Position numbers and translations under genes: made by a program. Of a stretch of DNA of 64,000 nt, positions 38,001 through 48,870 are shown in pieces. Origin of the DNA: Hoplostethus atlanticus (lineage: Eukaryota > Chordata > Actinopteri > Trachichthyiformes > Trachichthyidae); assembly GCA_034670405.1 (NCBI GenBank), contig JAXDDX010000148.1, forward strand, positions 273,501 to 337,500, written 5' to 3'. The notes under the pieces are model-generated. The model made no database searches. It was not told the origin of the DNA and was given only the letters and a program-made list of their open reading frames with translations. Each line of letters begins with the position of its first letter. Position 1 is the stretch's first letter.

Positions 38001-41000
38001 ACTCGGTTTTGTTCAAAAGGGAAATACTGACATGGATGTTTAAAGATGTAGCTTATATTTAATTCCAAAGAGACTTTTTGTTTATTTTTATTATTTTGTA
38101 TGTATTATTTGGCTACTGTATTATTTGTGTTTTGAAAGGCAGCAATTGTTAAAAAAAAAAGCCAACAAAGAAATGTTGTGGGGAAGATACAATTAAACCT
38201 CTAATTTATGAATGCTCATGTGATTTTATACATCCATAGTGTTGTGGAATAAATTTACGCGTAATAATCGTGAAACCGTGGTTTTTCCTCAGACTATAAT
38301 CGTACCATCAAAATCTATAATCGTTGCATCCCTACTGGTGACCTCCCTGGACAAGACTCACATAGACGACGAGCATTGAAATACACCAAGCTAGCAGACC
38401 AGTCATATAATACAACTCCCATCGCAGACTGGTGAAGCCGTGGTATAAAGACTAGTTAGGTAACTAGTTAGTAGTGAGCCATTGGATTCAGCCATGGCCC
38501 CCAGCAGCCTTCAAGAGGTGAATCAGCAAACCAAAAGGTATTTAAGGGTTTCAAACCAGATAAACAGGTCATTCCTCTTAAAGGAAAGTTCAGGTTTTCA
38601 GGTTTTCAGGTTTTTGAGAAACCAAACCGAGTTAATGTGAACTGAAAGGGGAAAGCAGAGCAGTGAGACTGAATGTTGCGAAACAGTTTATGCTGCATGG
38701 ACTACTAAGAGCAATAACTTTATTTAATATGTTTTTGTGAGCAGACGCACTCCCACAAACCGCTATTACAATGTCTGATATGCTGATACTGGCTTCTAAT
38801 TGGATGTTGTACTACTGCAGAGTCTTCACAACAAATCATCATTCCAATGGTCTGAATGTATAAAGTCAGACTTTGAACATGTATTGTAACTGCTGGTTCT
38901 GACTAACTAGAACTAATCAAGCCAGTGAAGTGAATTCAGACCGGTTGACTAGCACTGAGGGTTTGTTTTTTTTAGGTCATAGATGAATCACATGGGCTTG
39001 TGGAAAAACCTGAACTGTCCCTTTAACAGCAATTCATTCTAGCTCACTGGTTTCAGATGACAGGCCTCGGGGCAGAAGAGGAAACATAAGAGGTAATTAG
39101 AGGACGGGGGAGAATGAATACCATCCTCCCAGTAAACGACTCCCAGTTCCTGTGGAGACCAGGCAGCCATCAGCGTCACAGCTCCAGTTTACATGCTGGC
39201 CTTCATGTGGTCTTGGCAACAGTCCTTGTTTTGTCCTGAAGCAGCAGAGCTCCCCTGGCCGACACATCACATACCTCACATGATTATGGAGGAGCTCGGC
39301 GGAGGAATGCTGAGGCATGCTGGGAAACGACCAGCAGCCATCTTAGAATAGATTAGCAAGTGATGGTTGGCTTACTGCTTACTTCATCTACCTGGTAACC
39401 AGGTAACTTCTTCCAGCTGTATTGAGTAAGGCTGTGATCAACTTCAGCAGCATTATCTCAATGTGCCCTTTGACCTCTCAGTTACTAGCGACGCTCACAG
39501 GTGAGCTTTGCATTTGAGCATCTGATCCAGGTTTCTTCAGTTTCCTGGCCTGGTTGAAGCTCTGTAGTGGCATCACAGACCAGACCTCCTCCACCTGACC
39601 ACCACTCAACATCACAGACCAGACCTCCTCCACCTGACCACCACTCAACATCACAGACCAGACCTCCTCCACCTGACCACCACTCAACACCAGAGATGAT
39701 CCAGACCAAACCACTTCCTCCTGTTACTGCACCATCTATCAACCAACAGGAAATAGGAACAGTGCTGGTTTAGTGGAGGTCAGTCTGACCAGTCAACTCT
39801 TCCCTGGGTCAATGAGAAGATCAGAGTCCAGACCAGGACTAAAGGAGTCAGGATACTGGGAGGACTGGAATGTCCCCAGTCTTTCCGAGAACAATACCAA
39901 CCCATCCTATAATTACTCTTTCTACACCACAGTCCTATTCACTACAGCAGATGAACAGTGGATGGATTCAGCTCAGCAACCACTGACTGACGTGGGAGTT
40001 TGGTAGGCCAGATGACTAAACTGGGGTCCGAGGACCTCCAGGGGTCCTTGAGGAGTTTCAGAGGAACCATAGTGAAATATCATTCACTAGAAATGACCTC
40101 CTCTATTGCAGATGTATGGAGTCTGATGAATCAGTATATAACTGTTGAACAACTAAAACCTAAAACTAAAAACTGGTTCCTGCTGGTTCTCTCATTACAT
40201 CACGGTTGGAATGGCAGCCCTCCATGAGAACCGTCTTTAGTCATGCCTTCGTTTTCAGGAAATAACACCTGACATTCCTGTTCGCTTTGGCAGCGCCGCC
40301 GCCGCATTATCATCTCTGCAATGCAGTGAACATTTCTCTGCAAAGACGTCAGGCGTTTTCTAACTTTCCAACTTGGTAGAAACAAGCTCTAGTCAATCTC
40401 TAGTCGTCATAAGGGACAGAAAGGAATGAACAAATTCATTCTTCAAAACATAAAAGATCCACAGCTGGAATCTAAAGCGTATGTTCTGTTTAGTACGTAG
40501 GTTCTGGATACCACAGCTAAGCGAGCTGCTCATAAAGCAGAACCCCGAGGCAGCGGCTGGAAATCAGTCAGGTCGAAAAGCTCTGCAGGAGCATGAAAGT
40601 AATCCAGCAGGAGTTACAACCAACTCTAAATCAGGTGAAGAGCCAAATATTTTGCAATTCTGCACCAGGACAAAGCAGAAAACATTGATTATTTGGTGAT
40701 CTGACCTTTTTGTACCGACTAATCTGATTTGCCTCAGACTTGTTGTGGAATGCAGCTCATGACTGGCAGAGAAACAAATGAGTTACCAAACACACAAATG
40801 AAGGGAAAGTCTTTCCAGATGTCAGTTTCTCCTTATTGTTGACTAATAAAAAGCTAATTCTGTCTCAGTGATGTACATACAGTGAACTATCGGCTATCAG
40901 CACATCAGTAGTTTGGATGAAGAGAGGAAGGAAAAGGAGAGGTGCCTACCTTTGTACCAACTGTAATATCGTGGGGGACACTGCTGTGAAGAAAAGACAG

Positions 41001-43608
41001 CTATGTTAGAAGCAGCAGGGGTGAAAATTCAAATAGTAAATTAAACGGGGTTAAGGAGGTCCTAGGCTGAGGAGGAAGGCCAAGCCAAAGAAATCCCAAC
41101 CGAAAGAAGGGAATGAATAAAGGTTTGGACTAACATTCACAGCTACATGCCTTAAAGTTGGGAAACTGACCAGCACCAAGAAGTGATTAGTGAAAGGAGA
41201 ATCAACAGGTTGAGGCATTTGAACATGAGAAGCCTACTGGGCAGACGTCGGTGTACAGCGGGCTAGGCACCTTTCCCTTTATGGAACGACTGCAGCATTG
41301 TGATTGGCAATCTGCAGTAATCAATATTGAGATAGTGATATTGTGCAGCCATACCAATAGAATTAATCAATTCTTCCCTCTTACTATGGTGTTGACCAGT
41401 CACTCATTTGGCATCATGTTGGAGCAAAATAATGAAATGTTACAGGAAAAATCCTAAAACACTTGAACGCTGTTAGAAAACCAGCCTGGCGATGTGTATC
41501 CTGCATGTCTGGTCCATTGTGTTGTTTAGTGTATTTGTCTTACGGGCCAATTGTAGACAGAGCAGAACCCTCAGGCTTCGGGGTCAGCCAATTAGAGCAA
41601 GGGGCGTGGACACTTCATTGCTAGCTAGCTAACAGGTGAGACGACACAAATACGAACCTCTTTGAGCAAAATAGCAACACCCACTTTTTACTGAAAGTAA
41701 CAACACCACACCTTCTCTGGGGGCTGTTGAAAGGCATTCTGGGAAACGTAGGAAATCACTAACTGAAGTAGAAGTAGACTACGCAGGTTGACAACCTAAA
41801 GAAATGTTCACAACACTTTGTACATTCCAGTTATTTTGTGATGAAGGGTGGATTCTTACTTCCTGGGACCAGGAGAACCTGTGGTGTCAGTCTGATCACA
41901 GACTGTCGACAGACAGACGCCACCTTGACAGCATAACCTGCTGCATACCATGTATGACATAATATTACTAGAGTAGTATCTGAGTATGGGATCGGTGCCG
42001 GTCCGGCTCCTAGGTACTCGGATCGGACGAATCTGTTCCGATACGTTAAGGTCATGCAGGGTGGCGACTCCACAGGTCAACAAGGAGGAGAATCAAACTG
42101 ATTAACGGAGGCTGTACCAAGCAGAGGATCTCTAATATGAAACCCTCAATACAGCAAATCTGATAACACCTTGATACAACACTTGGCTAGCTAGCTAGCT
42201 AGCTAGCTACAATCCATACAGGTAAGAGGCTCGCTGATGATGAACGACAACAAAAAGAATCATTGATAGATGAACAACCGCCATCAGTGGTGGAAACCGA
42301 GGACTCGTCTGGAGCTTCTGTTCACCATCCAACCACACAACCCCAGAACAGAGAAGATATACACCGATCAGCCACAACATTAAAACCACTGACAGGTGAA
42401 GTGAATAACATTGATTCTCTCGTTACAACCTGTCAAGGGGTGGGATGTATTGGGAAGCAAGTGAACAGTCAGTTCTTGAAGTTGATGTGTTGGAAGCAGG
42501 AAAAATGGGCAAGCGTAAGGGTGTGTGGGGTGTTCCCGGTATGCTATAGGTTAGGACCAAAAGGAAGGACAACCGGTGAACCGGCGACAGGGTCATTGAT
42601 GTGCGTGGGGAGCGAAGGCTAGCCCGTCTGGTCCGATCCCACAGAAGAGCTACTGTAGCACAAATTGCTGAAGGAGTTAATGCTGCTATGATAGAAAGGT
42701 GTCAGAACACACAGTGCATCACAGCTTGCTGCGTATGGGGCTGTGTAGACCAAGTACCAAGTACACCCCTTCATGGCAACGGTATTCCCTGATGGCAGTG
42801 GTCTCTTTCAGCAGGATAATGCGTCCTGCCACACTGCAAAAATTGTTCAGGAATGGTTTGAGGAACATGACAAAGAGGTCAAGGTGTTGACTTGGCCTCC
42901 AAATTCCCCAGATCTCAATCCGATCAAACATCTGTGGGATGTGCTGGAAAAACAAGTCTGATCCATGGAGGCCCCACCTCGCAACTTACAGGACTCAAAG
43001 GATCTGCTGCTAACGTCTTGGTGCCAGAGACCACAGGACACCTTCAGAGGTCTGGTGGAGTCCAGGCCTCGACGGGTCAGAGCTGTTTTGGCGGCACGAG
43101 GGGGACCAACACAATATTAGGCAGGTGGTTTAATGTTATGGCTGATCAGTATCATAATAAGCAGCATGTCTCAGACTGGTGATACAACAGATTCCCTACT
43201 GATCACAAGTGATCTGGTTCTACTACTGTGAGCTTTGCTGCTTGGTTACATTTGGACTCCATTACATCCAACAACAGCATCCAGACTGATCTGGGGTCTG
43301 CAGCCTGACGGTCTCCTGATGACAGAAACCCCACGCTCCACCAGCCACCACCAACTACAGGTTTAGAGTGGTAGTTACCTGTAGAGGAGACTAACTTCCC
43401 TTAGCAACTGGCTGGTGATCTTTACCAGCCGGGTAAACCCTTTCCAACCACCCACCAATGGCAGGGTTAGTTTGCACCGGTATTGACCACAGCCGAGACT
43501 ACAAAGAGATCCACTGCACGTCGGTGGGTCGAGCAAGGCACTAACCAGGGTTAAGGGTTCCATTCCCAAACCGGGTCACACCGGTCACACCGACACACCG
43601 ACACACAC

Positions 43609-43669
<61 letters not shown>

Positions 43670-44174
43670 CTAGCTAGCAAAGAAGAAGCATTTTGACCAG
43701 GAAGTATAATCATCAGTACATCCTGAGTTTCTGAGACCAGCTGGCTGATTTCACAATGAAACTCCATTTAAACCTCATAATAATATGAGGAATCTTAAAG
43801 AATCATCATATAAACTTACAGACAATAACAGACAGGGAACCACAAAACACAATTACTGATTTGCTGGGTATAACGATGGCCATAATATTAATAGTAATAA
43901 TAATAATATTACGTAGGTAATAATAATAATAATGTAATACTTTATTTCTCTTGGCCCCTCCACTGGGAGGTCAGAGGTCAGGAGCTGATAGGGACCAGTG
44001 ACCTCTGTATCTATGTACCATCCAATCATTCACAAGCTTCTTCTCAGCCCTTATAACATGTATATGTGTAAATATGCCATCTGCCTACTGCGTGTTTATT
44101 GTGTACTTTATTGTATTTAGGCCTGATACTGTTATGCTGCTGCAACCCCAGAATCCCCCCCAGGATCAATAGAG

Positions 44175-44206
<32 letters not shown>

Positions 44207-45162
44207 CAGAGTCTCTCTTTTAAACATAACAGATCATCACGTTTCTTCTCAGTGATGAGAGCTTGTTGACATCCCATAATAAGGCTAACTGCAGGTAGAG
44301 CTCGCTCGTCTCTTACTGTTACTGACAAGTTCCATTAAGGTAAATTTGAGTCCTTCACAACATTTTACTGCCAGTTAGAATGAAGACAATGAGCTGAAAC
44401 CTTCAGACATCTGGATGATTTAGCACCAGAATAAAACACACGATCCAATACTGGATTCATACTTGGAATCGTATATTTAACTATATTTACAGCGCCTGTA
44501 ACGCTGCCATAAGGGGTTATAACTAGCTGACCGGGCCCGGTGCTGCTTCCGCTCATAGAGACAGTTAAACTGCCTTGCTCATCGGCAACAACACACCGGG
44601 TAGAAAAGGCGTCCAGACCTTTAACGAATCGTTAGAAGCAAATTCAATTCGACATAAATACACCAAGCAGAATTTATTTCGATAAAATGTAAACTTTTAC
44701 ACGGACTGGCCTGTTTCTCCCACAACCTTCTTCCGCAAAACGGTGGGCGGCAGCGAACAGCGCGAGCCAATTCTACAAGTTGAAATTTTATAGAAATACG
44801 ATTCTTCTTGGTGAATCATCACATCATCAGAAGAGCCCAATGATCCATAACACGTCTTAAGTGGTGTTCTGTCGGGTTTCTATTTTAGCCGATAAGCAAA
44901 GCCAAATAAACTGCCAGATCTTAGCAGAGGTTTGGCGAGTCTCGGAACGCATCAGGGCTTGTTGTAGCTAACCTAGCTAGCTAACATCTGTGTTACTATC
45001 GCAACCACAACTTTACCCACAGCTAGAAGACCAGCTGCTCTCTAGAACAACTAATGTTAGACAGACATTTTTATTATTACTCATAGACTCAATTAAACTC
45101 GCCAGGCACCGGAATCATTTGAACTGTAAACGTAACGCGATAGTTGTAACTCACCCGTCCAT
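21651..45162 (-). CDS. ptbp1: polypyrimidine tract-binding protein 1, complete, 15 coding exons
   Basis: PTBP1 is a nuclear splicing repressor that binds UCUU/CUCUCU tracts through four RRM domains. Exons (- strand): 45162-45155, 40983-40950, 34887-34827, 34719-34547, 33830-33684, 33238-33101, 32001-31891, 31569-31395, 30975-30898, 30503-30379, 28969-28936, 27857-27765, 27467-27251, 26636-26559, 21783-21651. They total 1605 nt, which is 534 codons plus stop, close to mammalian PTBP1. All have GT-AG junctions and compatible phases. Landmarks are the N-terminal start M-D-G, then [32 protein letters not shown] (RRM1); [15 protein letters not shown], changed here to IENLFYPV (RRM2); [41 protein letters not shown] (RRM3); and [20 protein letters not shown] (RRM4). 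RRMs lie at roughly residues 58-142, 178-255, 339-413 and 456-531. Exon 5 most likely ends at GTG before GTAACA, giving SPNQV-RAQ. ptbp2 and ptbp3 are less likely. The ptbp1a/b choice is open. Confidence 0.95.
21681..21783 (-). other. ptbp1: ptbp1 RRM4 C-terminal coding block
   Basis: This is the last exon after a 4.8-kb transposon-filled intron. It completes codon Gln from CA|G, then [20 protein letters not shown] and [17 protein letters not shown] follow. It contains the end of RRM4. The stop lies at 21651-21653. Confidence 0.9.
21935..22080 (-). mobile_element. LINE (CR1/L2-like) 3' tail, reverse copy
   Basis: On + it begins GATTCAAGATTCAAGAAG and runs through TTTAATTGTCACATACACAC to ATTTACAATG. 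This is the reverse complement of the tail at 17320-17480, including the TTGAATC terminal units. It lies in the last ptbp1 intron. Confidence 0.6.
22681..24435. mobile_element. non-autonomous DNA transposon, 1.75 kb, inserted in an older repeat
   Basis: Termini CAGGGTTTCTGCAGGT and (complement of right end) CAGGGTTTCCGCGGGT form inverted repeats followed by TTAAGAC-rich subterminal sequence on both sides. The flanks TTTCT / TTTCT look like a 5-bp target duplication. An uninterrupted relative of the target at 19850 confirms the insertion point. No transposase was found. The interior carries the 65-bp tandem array and a block related to the element at 24891-25138. Confidence 0.7.
23062..23882. 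repeat. 65-bp tandem array, about 12-13 copies
   Basis: The unit contains GCTAGCATACTAACGTTAAC, then ATTACTAGTTCACTGATATG, then ATAGAAGTCTTTATTAGTGC and GTGGT. Copies differ at few positions (GTGC/GCGC, ATAC/ATACC). It lies wholly inside the transposon at 22681-24435. Confidence 0.95.
24891..25138. mobile_element. 248-bp MITE with TTA duplication (Harbinger-like)
   Basis: The inverted termini TGGTGCATTCCATTGTACTC and (complement of right end) TGGTGCATTCCAGTGTACTC are flanked by TTA at 24888-24890 and 25139-25141. A 3-bp TTA duplication fits the PIF/Harbinger type. A related segment lies in opposite orientation at about 23885-24060. Confidence 0.75.
26041..26136. repeat. 44-bp-arm palindrome, 8-base spacer
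   Basis: Arms 26041-26084 and 26093-26136 are reverse complements with one mismatch. The core is GATTGGCCGCCTCACGCC / GGCGTGAGGCGGCCAATC and the spacer is GTGAGTGA. In the last ptbp1 intron it would fold into a long, stable RNA hairpin. Confidence 0.95.
26690..26766. repeat. isolated copies of the window-start 32-bp minisatellite
   Basis: About 2.3 copies of the unit with ATGTAGCGTGTTGTACTGG lie 55-130 nt upstream of the ptbp1 penultimate exon acceptor. The main array is at 160-875. Confidence 0.9.
28936..28969 (-). CDS. ptbp1: ptbp1 34-nt exon ([12 protein letters not shown])
   Basis: Flanked by AAAG (acceptor) and GTATGTTG (donor), the exon is exactly 34 nt and encodes [12 protein letters not shown], the start of RRM3. 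Mammalian PTBP1 has a 34-nt exon at this place. Its skipping, promoted by PTBP1 itself, shifts the frame and triggers nonsense-mediated decay. Length and position match, so the same feedback is likely. A T/A-rich tract lies nearby at 28826-28880. Confidence 0.9.
29850..30050 (+). mobile_element. SINE-like dispersed repeat
   Basis: GGAGGAGGCATGTGGTCGTC, CTACACCCTGCCCAGGCCGG and a tail AAATGGGGAGAAACATTTTA followed by AAATAAATAAATAAAA. The A-rich tail with tandem AAAT suggests a retroposed short element in a ptbp1 intron. The family is not determined. Confidence 0.4.
30898..30975 (-). CDS. ptbp1: ptbp1 78-nt linker exon (26 codons)
   Basis: Encodes [20 protein letters not shown] and the end of the RRM2-RRM3 linker. 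It is a multiple of three and corresponds to the mammalian exon that is alternatively included to give longer PTB isoforms. Alternative inclusion here is inferred from homology, not seen. Confidence 0.8.
31068..31385. repeat. CTCTAGTTACTCTSYAGT tandem array
   Basis: Roughly 310 bases of TACTCTAGTTACTCTGTCTAG / TTACTCTCCAGTGCTCTAG units. The array ends within about 15 bases of the donor of the ptbp1 exon 31569-31395, so it fills the start of the intron before the 78-nt linker exon. Confidence 0.93.
32441..32818. mobile_element. MITE with GTACGTCCACACTAAG ends
   Basis: Left end GTACGTCCACACTAAGACGTT and complement of the right end GCTACGTCCACACTAAGCCA form inverted repeats. The interior has TTTCGCCGTCCACAC motifs and no coding capacity. 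It lies in a ptbp1 intron. Confidence 0.6.
34936..34997. repeat. (GT)n microsatellite
   Basis: About 60 bases of GT just upstream (in gene sense) of ptbp1 exon 3. Confidence 0.97.
37246..38334 (+). mobile_element. hAT DNA transposon, internally deleted
   Basis: Termini TAGGGATGCAGCGATTA and (complement of right end) TAGGGATGCAACGATTA are flanked by a perfect 8-bp duplication CTGGTGAC at 37238-37245 and 38335-38342, the hAT hallmark. At 1.09 kb it is far shorter than an autonomous hAT. It lies in ptbp1 intron 2. Confidence 0.85.
37761..37937 (+). pseudogene. hAT transposase N-terminal remnant (BED-like)
   Basis: The frame begins [20 protein letters not shown] and continues EYFGYTKDD, resembling the start of BED-finger hAT transposases (x-SxVWxxFG). 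It stops after 58 codons. No catalytic region remains, so it is non-functional and is contained in the 37246-38334 element. Confidence 0.6.
39588..39690. repeat. 39-bp tandem repeat, 3 copies
   Basis: Unit CATCACAGACCAGACCTCCT followed by CCACCTGACCACCACTCAA, nearly identical copies. Confidence 0.93.
42360..43151 (+). mobile_element. Tc1-like transposon, internally deleted
   Basis: TA-flanked ends read CACCGATCAGCCACAACATT and (complement of right end) CTGATCAGCCATAACATTAA, the terminal inverted repeats of a Tc1-like element. It is about 790 bp, roughly half the size of a full Tc1 element. It is inserted in ptbp1 intron 1. Confidence 0.85.
42773..42961 (+). pseudogene. Tc1-like transposase C-terminal fragment
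   Basis: The frame reads [20 protein letters not shown], then [20 protein letters not shown] and VLEKQV. The D-N-A-x-x-H and N-S-P-D-L-N-P-I motifs are from the DDE catalytic half of Tc1 transposases. The N-terminal DNA-binding and first-aspartate parts are deleted or scrambled, so it is inactive. Confidence 0.85.
43613..43668. repeat. (AC)n microsatellite
   Basis: About 56 bases of AC repeat in ptbp1 intron 1. Confidence 0.97.
44175..44206. repeat. (ATCT)n microsatellite
   Basis: Eight tetranucleotide units. Confidence 0.95.
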
Positions 45163-45360
45163 TGCACAACACGGAACTAGGGAGCAACAGGTTCCAGCAG
45201 CCAACAAGCTCACCGACCCGCTGCTGTTATAACGTGACAAAATGGCGGCCAGCTGGAAGCGCTCCCTGATTGGAGGACAAACAAAAGTGGTCGTCCTCCC
45301 AGACAAGAGCCGGGCACTGATTGGCTGGTGCGGCTGGGCGCACAACAACAAAGAGCGTGA
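45163..45360 (-). promoter_or_regulatory. ptbp1: ptbp1 5' UTR and promoter region
   Basis: Immediately upstream of ATGGACGG|GTGAGT the sequence is GC-rich. It has two ATTGG motifs on + (CCAAT on the gene strand) at about 45269-45276 and 45318-45324, and an AAAATGGCGGCC motif at 45239-45250 that resembles a YY1 site (CCAT). No TATA box is evident, fitting a housekeeping promoter. The start site is not determined. Confidence 0.55.
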
Positions 45361-45419
45361 ATTCCAGAGGTCGGGCTGAGTCAAAGATTGTCTACAGAGA
45401 AGATAAACCACTCAATTGT

Positions 45420-46354
45420 GTAAACTGTCCCGCTTTCAGGTCTGAAACGTGGGCGTTGTCCCCACAGACCGACTGAAGAAACCCGAGAGGAGAGTGAATG
45501 AAAAACCGTCAACTGTCGTCGAGGTCCCCTTGAGCAAGGCACTTAGCCTTGACAGTACTGTACTGTAAAACTGTTTCAGTCCCTTCATGGAGAAATAAAG
45601 GGTAAAACATCTCATGCTGGTTGTTAAAGCGATAAAGAATCCCACAGCATGCAGCCCTATGACGGCTCTGGTTCTCCTGTCTACCAACCGGACAGTTCTG
45701 ATTCCATATGTTGTAGACTGACGTGGTATTTATTACTCAGCCTGATTTCAGAGGAATTCAATCGATAGAAGTTATAAAGAAACATATTTAGGTGTACCAC
45801 ACTACACTATCCAGCATCCCTTTGATACGAACAACAACAGGCTTTCCATGCTAAGCTAACAAGTTGACTTGGTGTAAAAGTGAAACAACCTGCTAGTTAA
45901 CGTTATAGCTAGTGATAGTTCTGGTCTGGAGAGGGCTTTTCATGGGAAATGTAGTTCTGTAACTGCACTTGTAAGTACTCCGTCTTGTACCCAGGCCTCA
46001 AAGTTAAAATGTGAACGTCTTGTAGTTTATTATGTAACTGTGGAGCTGCAAGATGATCTTCAACAGAATCTAATACTTATATATGTTTAGTTATAAGACG
46101 TGTCCCCTGGGTCTATGGGAAATCACACTAGCCACCTAGCCGCTAACATGGGTTAACTTCCTCCTCGGCTCCATCTGGAGCTCCGTCATGACGACAGAGT
46201 GGTTGTCTGATGGAGCCACCACAGTGTGTCTTGTAAACTGTCAATCACAGAAAAGTAAACTGTCACTGTCTGAACCAGTCTGGCTTAACTGGTTTAACTG
46301 GTTTCCCTTTACCAGGTTGTTATGAATGTATGTATGTGTGAATATATGTATATA

Positions 46355-46401
<47 letters not shown>

Positions 46402-47060
46402 CCGGAGCAGAGGGGCTCAGGCTGTTGTGGGAATTGGCCCTGTGACGTTCCAGTGACGGGCCGGTCCCCCCAGCAGTCTGAGGCTGCTATCATGTAACAG
46501 CACCATGAATTATTTCTCATCGCGCTGCGTTTCAGGAAATGACTCGGTGTGCTGGCAGGCGGTCCAGCTGGCCACCGATCAATAATTGACAGCCTCTTCC
46601 TCCTCCTCTTCTTCCTCCTCCTTGTCTTCTTGCTCCTCCTCCTCCTCCTCCTCCTCCTCCTGTACCTTTCAGTCAAGTCAACAGATGTCAAAACATTTCC
46701 TAGTCATCTTGTGGTCATCAGACCGAGCTGTTGTCCTGTTGAGCTTCAACGTTGAGTTTCTCTTGTGTCAGAAACATCACAGTGAGATCTGTCTTGAACT
46801 GTGATCCACAGATCCACTTCCTTTTATGTCCTCAGCCTTGACGTCCTGTTGACCTTTGAACCAGGAAGAGACAGAACGCCCCCAAAGGGTTCAGCTAACT
46901 AAGACTGAAGACGGATCAGATCTGGCGTCTCTCCACTGATCTCCAGTCTGTTTTAGAATTGATCTGAAGGTTTTACTGTTTTCTAGGCCTTGCCAGGCCT
47001 GGACCCTCTCCTGATCCTGATCCCTTATGATCTCATGAGATCCTCAGCAGAACCTTCTGA
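45420..47060. other. intergenic between ptbp1 promoter and 21-bp array
   Basis: No gene is seen. It contains a short-repeat fragment (CCCCTTGAGCAAGGCACTTA at 45526), a (GT)n run at 46363-46399 and CTC/CTT triplet repeats at 46590-46660. Confidence 0.45.
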
Positions 47061-47073
47061 CTGTTCCTGTGTC

Positions 47074-48870
47074 CAGGTTAGAGACTAAAGGAACCAGGTT
47101 AGAGACTAAAGGAACTAGGTTAGAGACTAAAATAACTAGGTTACAGACTAAAGGAACCAGGTTAGAGACTAAAGGAACTAGGTTAGAGACTAAAGGAACC
47201 AGGTTAGAGACTAAAGGAACTAGGTTAGAGACTAAAGGAACCAGGTTACAGACTAAAGGAACTAGGTTAGAGACTAAAAGAACTAGGTTACAGACTAAAG
47301 GAACCAGGTTAGAGACTAAAGGAACTAGGTTAGAGACTAAAGGAACCAGGTTACAGACTAAAGGAACTAGGTTAGAGACTAAAATAACTAGGTTACAGAC
47401 TAAAGGAACTAGGTTAGAGACTAAAATAACTACGTTAGAGACTAAAGGAACCAGGTTAGAGACTAAAGGAACCAGGTTACAGACTAAAGGAACTAGGTTA
47501 GAGACTAAAGTAACTAAGTTAGAGACTAAAATAACCAGGTTTCAGACTAAAGGAACTAGGTTAGAGACTAAAGGAACCAGGTTAGAGACTAAAGTAACTA
47601 GGTTACAGACTAAAGGAACCAGGTTACAGACTAAAGGAACTAGGTTACAGACTAAAGGAACCAGGTTACAGACTAAAGGAACCAGGTTAGAGACTAAAGG
47701 AACTAGGTTAGAGACTAAAGGAACCAGGTTACAGACTAAAGGAACTAGGTTAGAGACTAAAAGAACTAGGTTACAGACTAAAGGAACCAGGTTAGAGACT
47801 AAAGGAACTAGGTTAGAGACTAAAGGAACCAGGTTACAGACTAAAGGAACTAGGTTAGAGACTAAAGTAACTAAGTTAGAGACTAAAATAACCAGGTTTC
47901 AGACTAAAGGAACTAGGTTAGAGACTAAAGGAACCAGTTTAGAGACTAAAGTAACTAGGTTAGAGACTAAAGTAACTAAGTTAGAGACTAAAGGAACCAG
48001 GTTAGAGACTAAAGTAACTAGGTTAGAGACTAAAGTAACTAAGTTAGAGACTAAAGGAACCAGTTTAGAGACTAAAGTAACTAGGTTAGAGACTAAAGTA
48101 ACTAAGTTAGAGACTAAAATAACCAGGTTTCAGACTAAAGGAACCAGGTTAGAGACTAAAGGAACCAGGTTACAGACTAAAGTAACTAGGTTACAGACTA
48201 AAGGAACCAGGTTACAGACTAAAGGAACTACGTTAGAGACTAAAGGAACCAGGTTAGAGACTAAAGTAACTAAGTTAGAGACTAAAGGAACCAGGTTAGA
48301 GACTAAAGGAACCAGGTTACAGACTAAAGGAACTAGGTTAGAGACTAAAGTAACTAAGTTAGAGACTAAAATAACCAGGTTTCAGACTAAAGGAACTAGG
48401 TTAGAGACTAAAGGAACCAGTTTAGAGACTAAAGTAACTAGGTTAGAGACTAAAGTAACTAAGTTAGAGACTAAAGGAACCAGGTTAGAGACTAAAGTAA
48501 CTAGGTTAGAGACTAAAGTAACTAAGTTAGAGACTAAAGGAACCAGTTTAGAGACTAAAGTAACTAGGTTAGAGACTAAAGTAACTAAGTTAGAGACTAA
48601 AATAACCAGGTTTCAGACTAAAGGAACCAGGTTAGAGACTAAAGGAACCAGGTTACAGACTAAAGTAACTAGGTTACAGACTAAAGGAACCAGGTTACAG
48701 ACTAAAGGAACTAAGTTAGAGACTAAAGGAACCAGGTTAGAGACTAAAGGAACCTAGGTTAGAGACTAAAGGAACCTAGGTTAGAGACTAAAGGAACTAA
48801 GGTTACAGGACTAAAGGAACTAGGTTAGAGACTAAAGGAACCAGGTTAGAGACTAAAGTAATGTATAGTT
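47074..48870. repeat. 21-bp minisatellite, about 85 copies
   Basis: The unit begins AGGTTAGAGACTAAAGGAAC with variants TTACAGACT, GTAACTA and ATAACCA. Because 21 is a multiple of three, one frame (47069-48757, +) stays open for 562 codons as a heptad Thr-Arg-Leu-Glu-Thr-Lys-Gly. Near 48750 units gain one base, which ends the frame. There is no splice or Kozak support for translation. Confidence 0.95.

Noticed and set aside
47069..48757. 562-codon heptad protein as a real gene
   Set aside because: The frame is open only because the unit is 21 bp. There is no promoter, splice structure or homology, so it is listed as a repeat with a finding.
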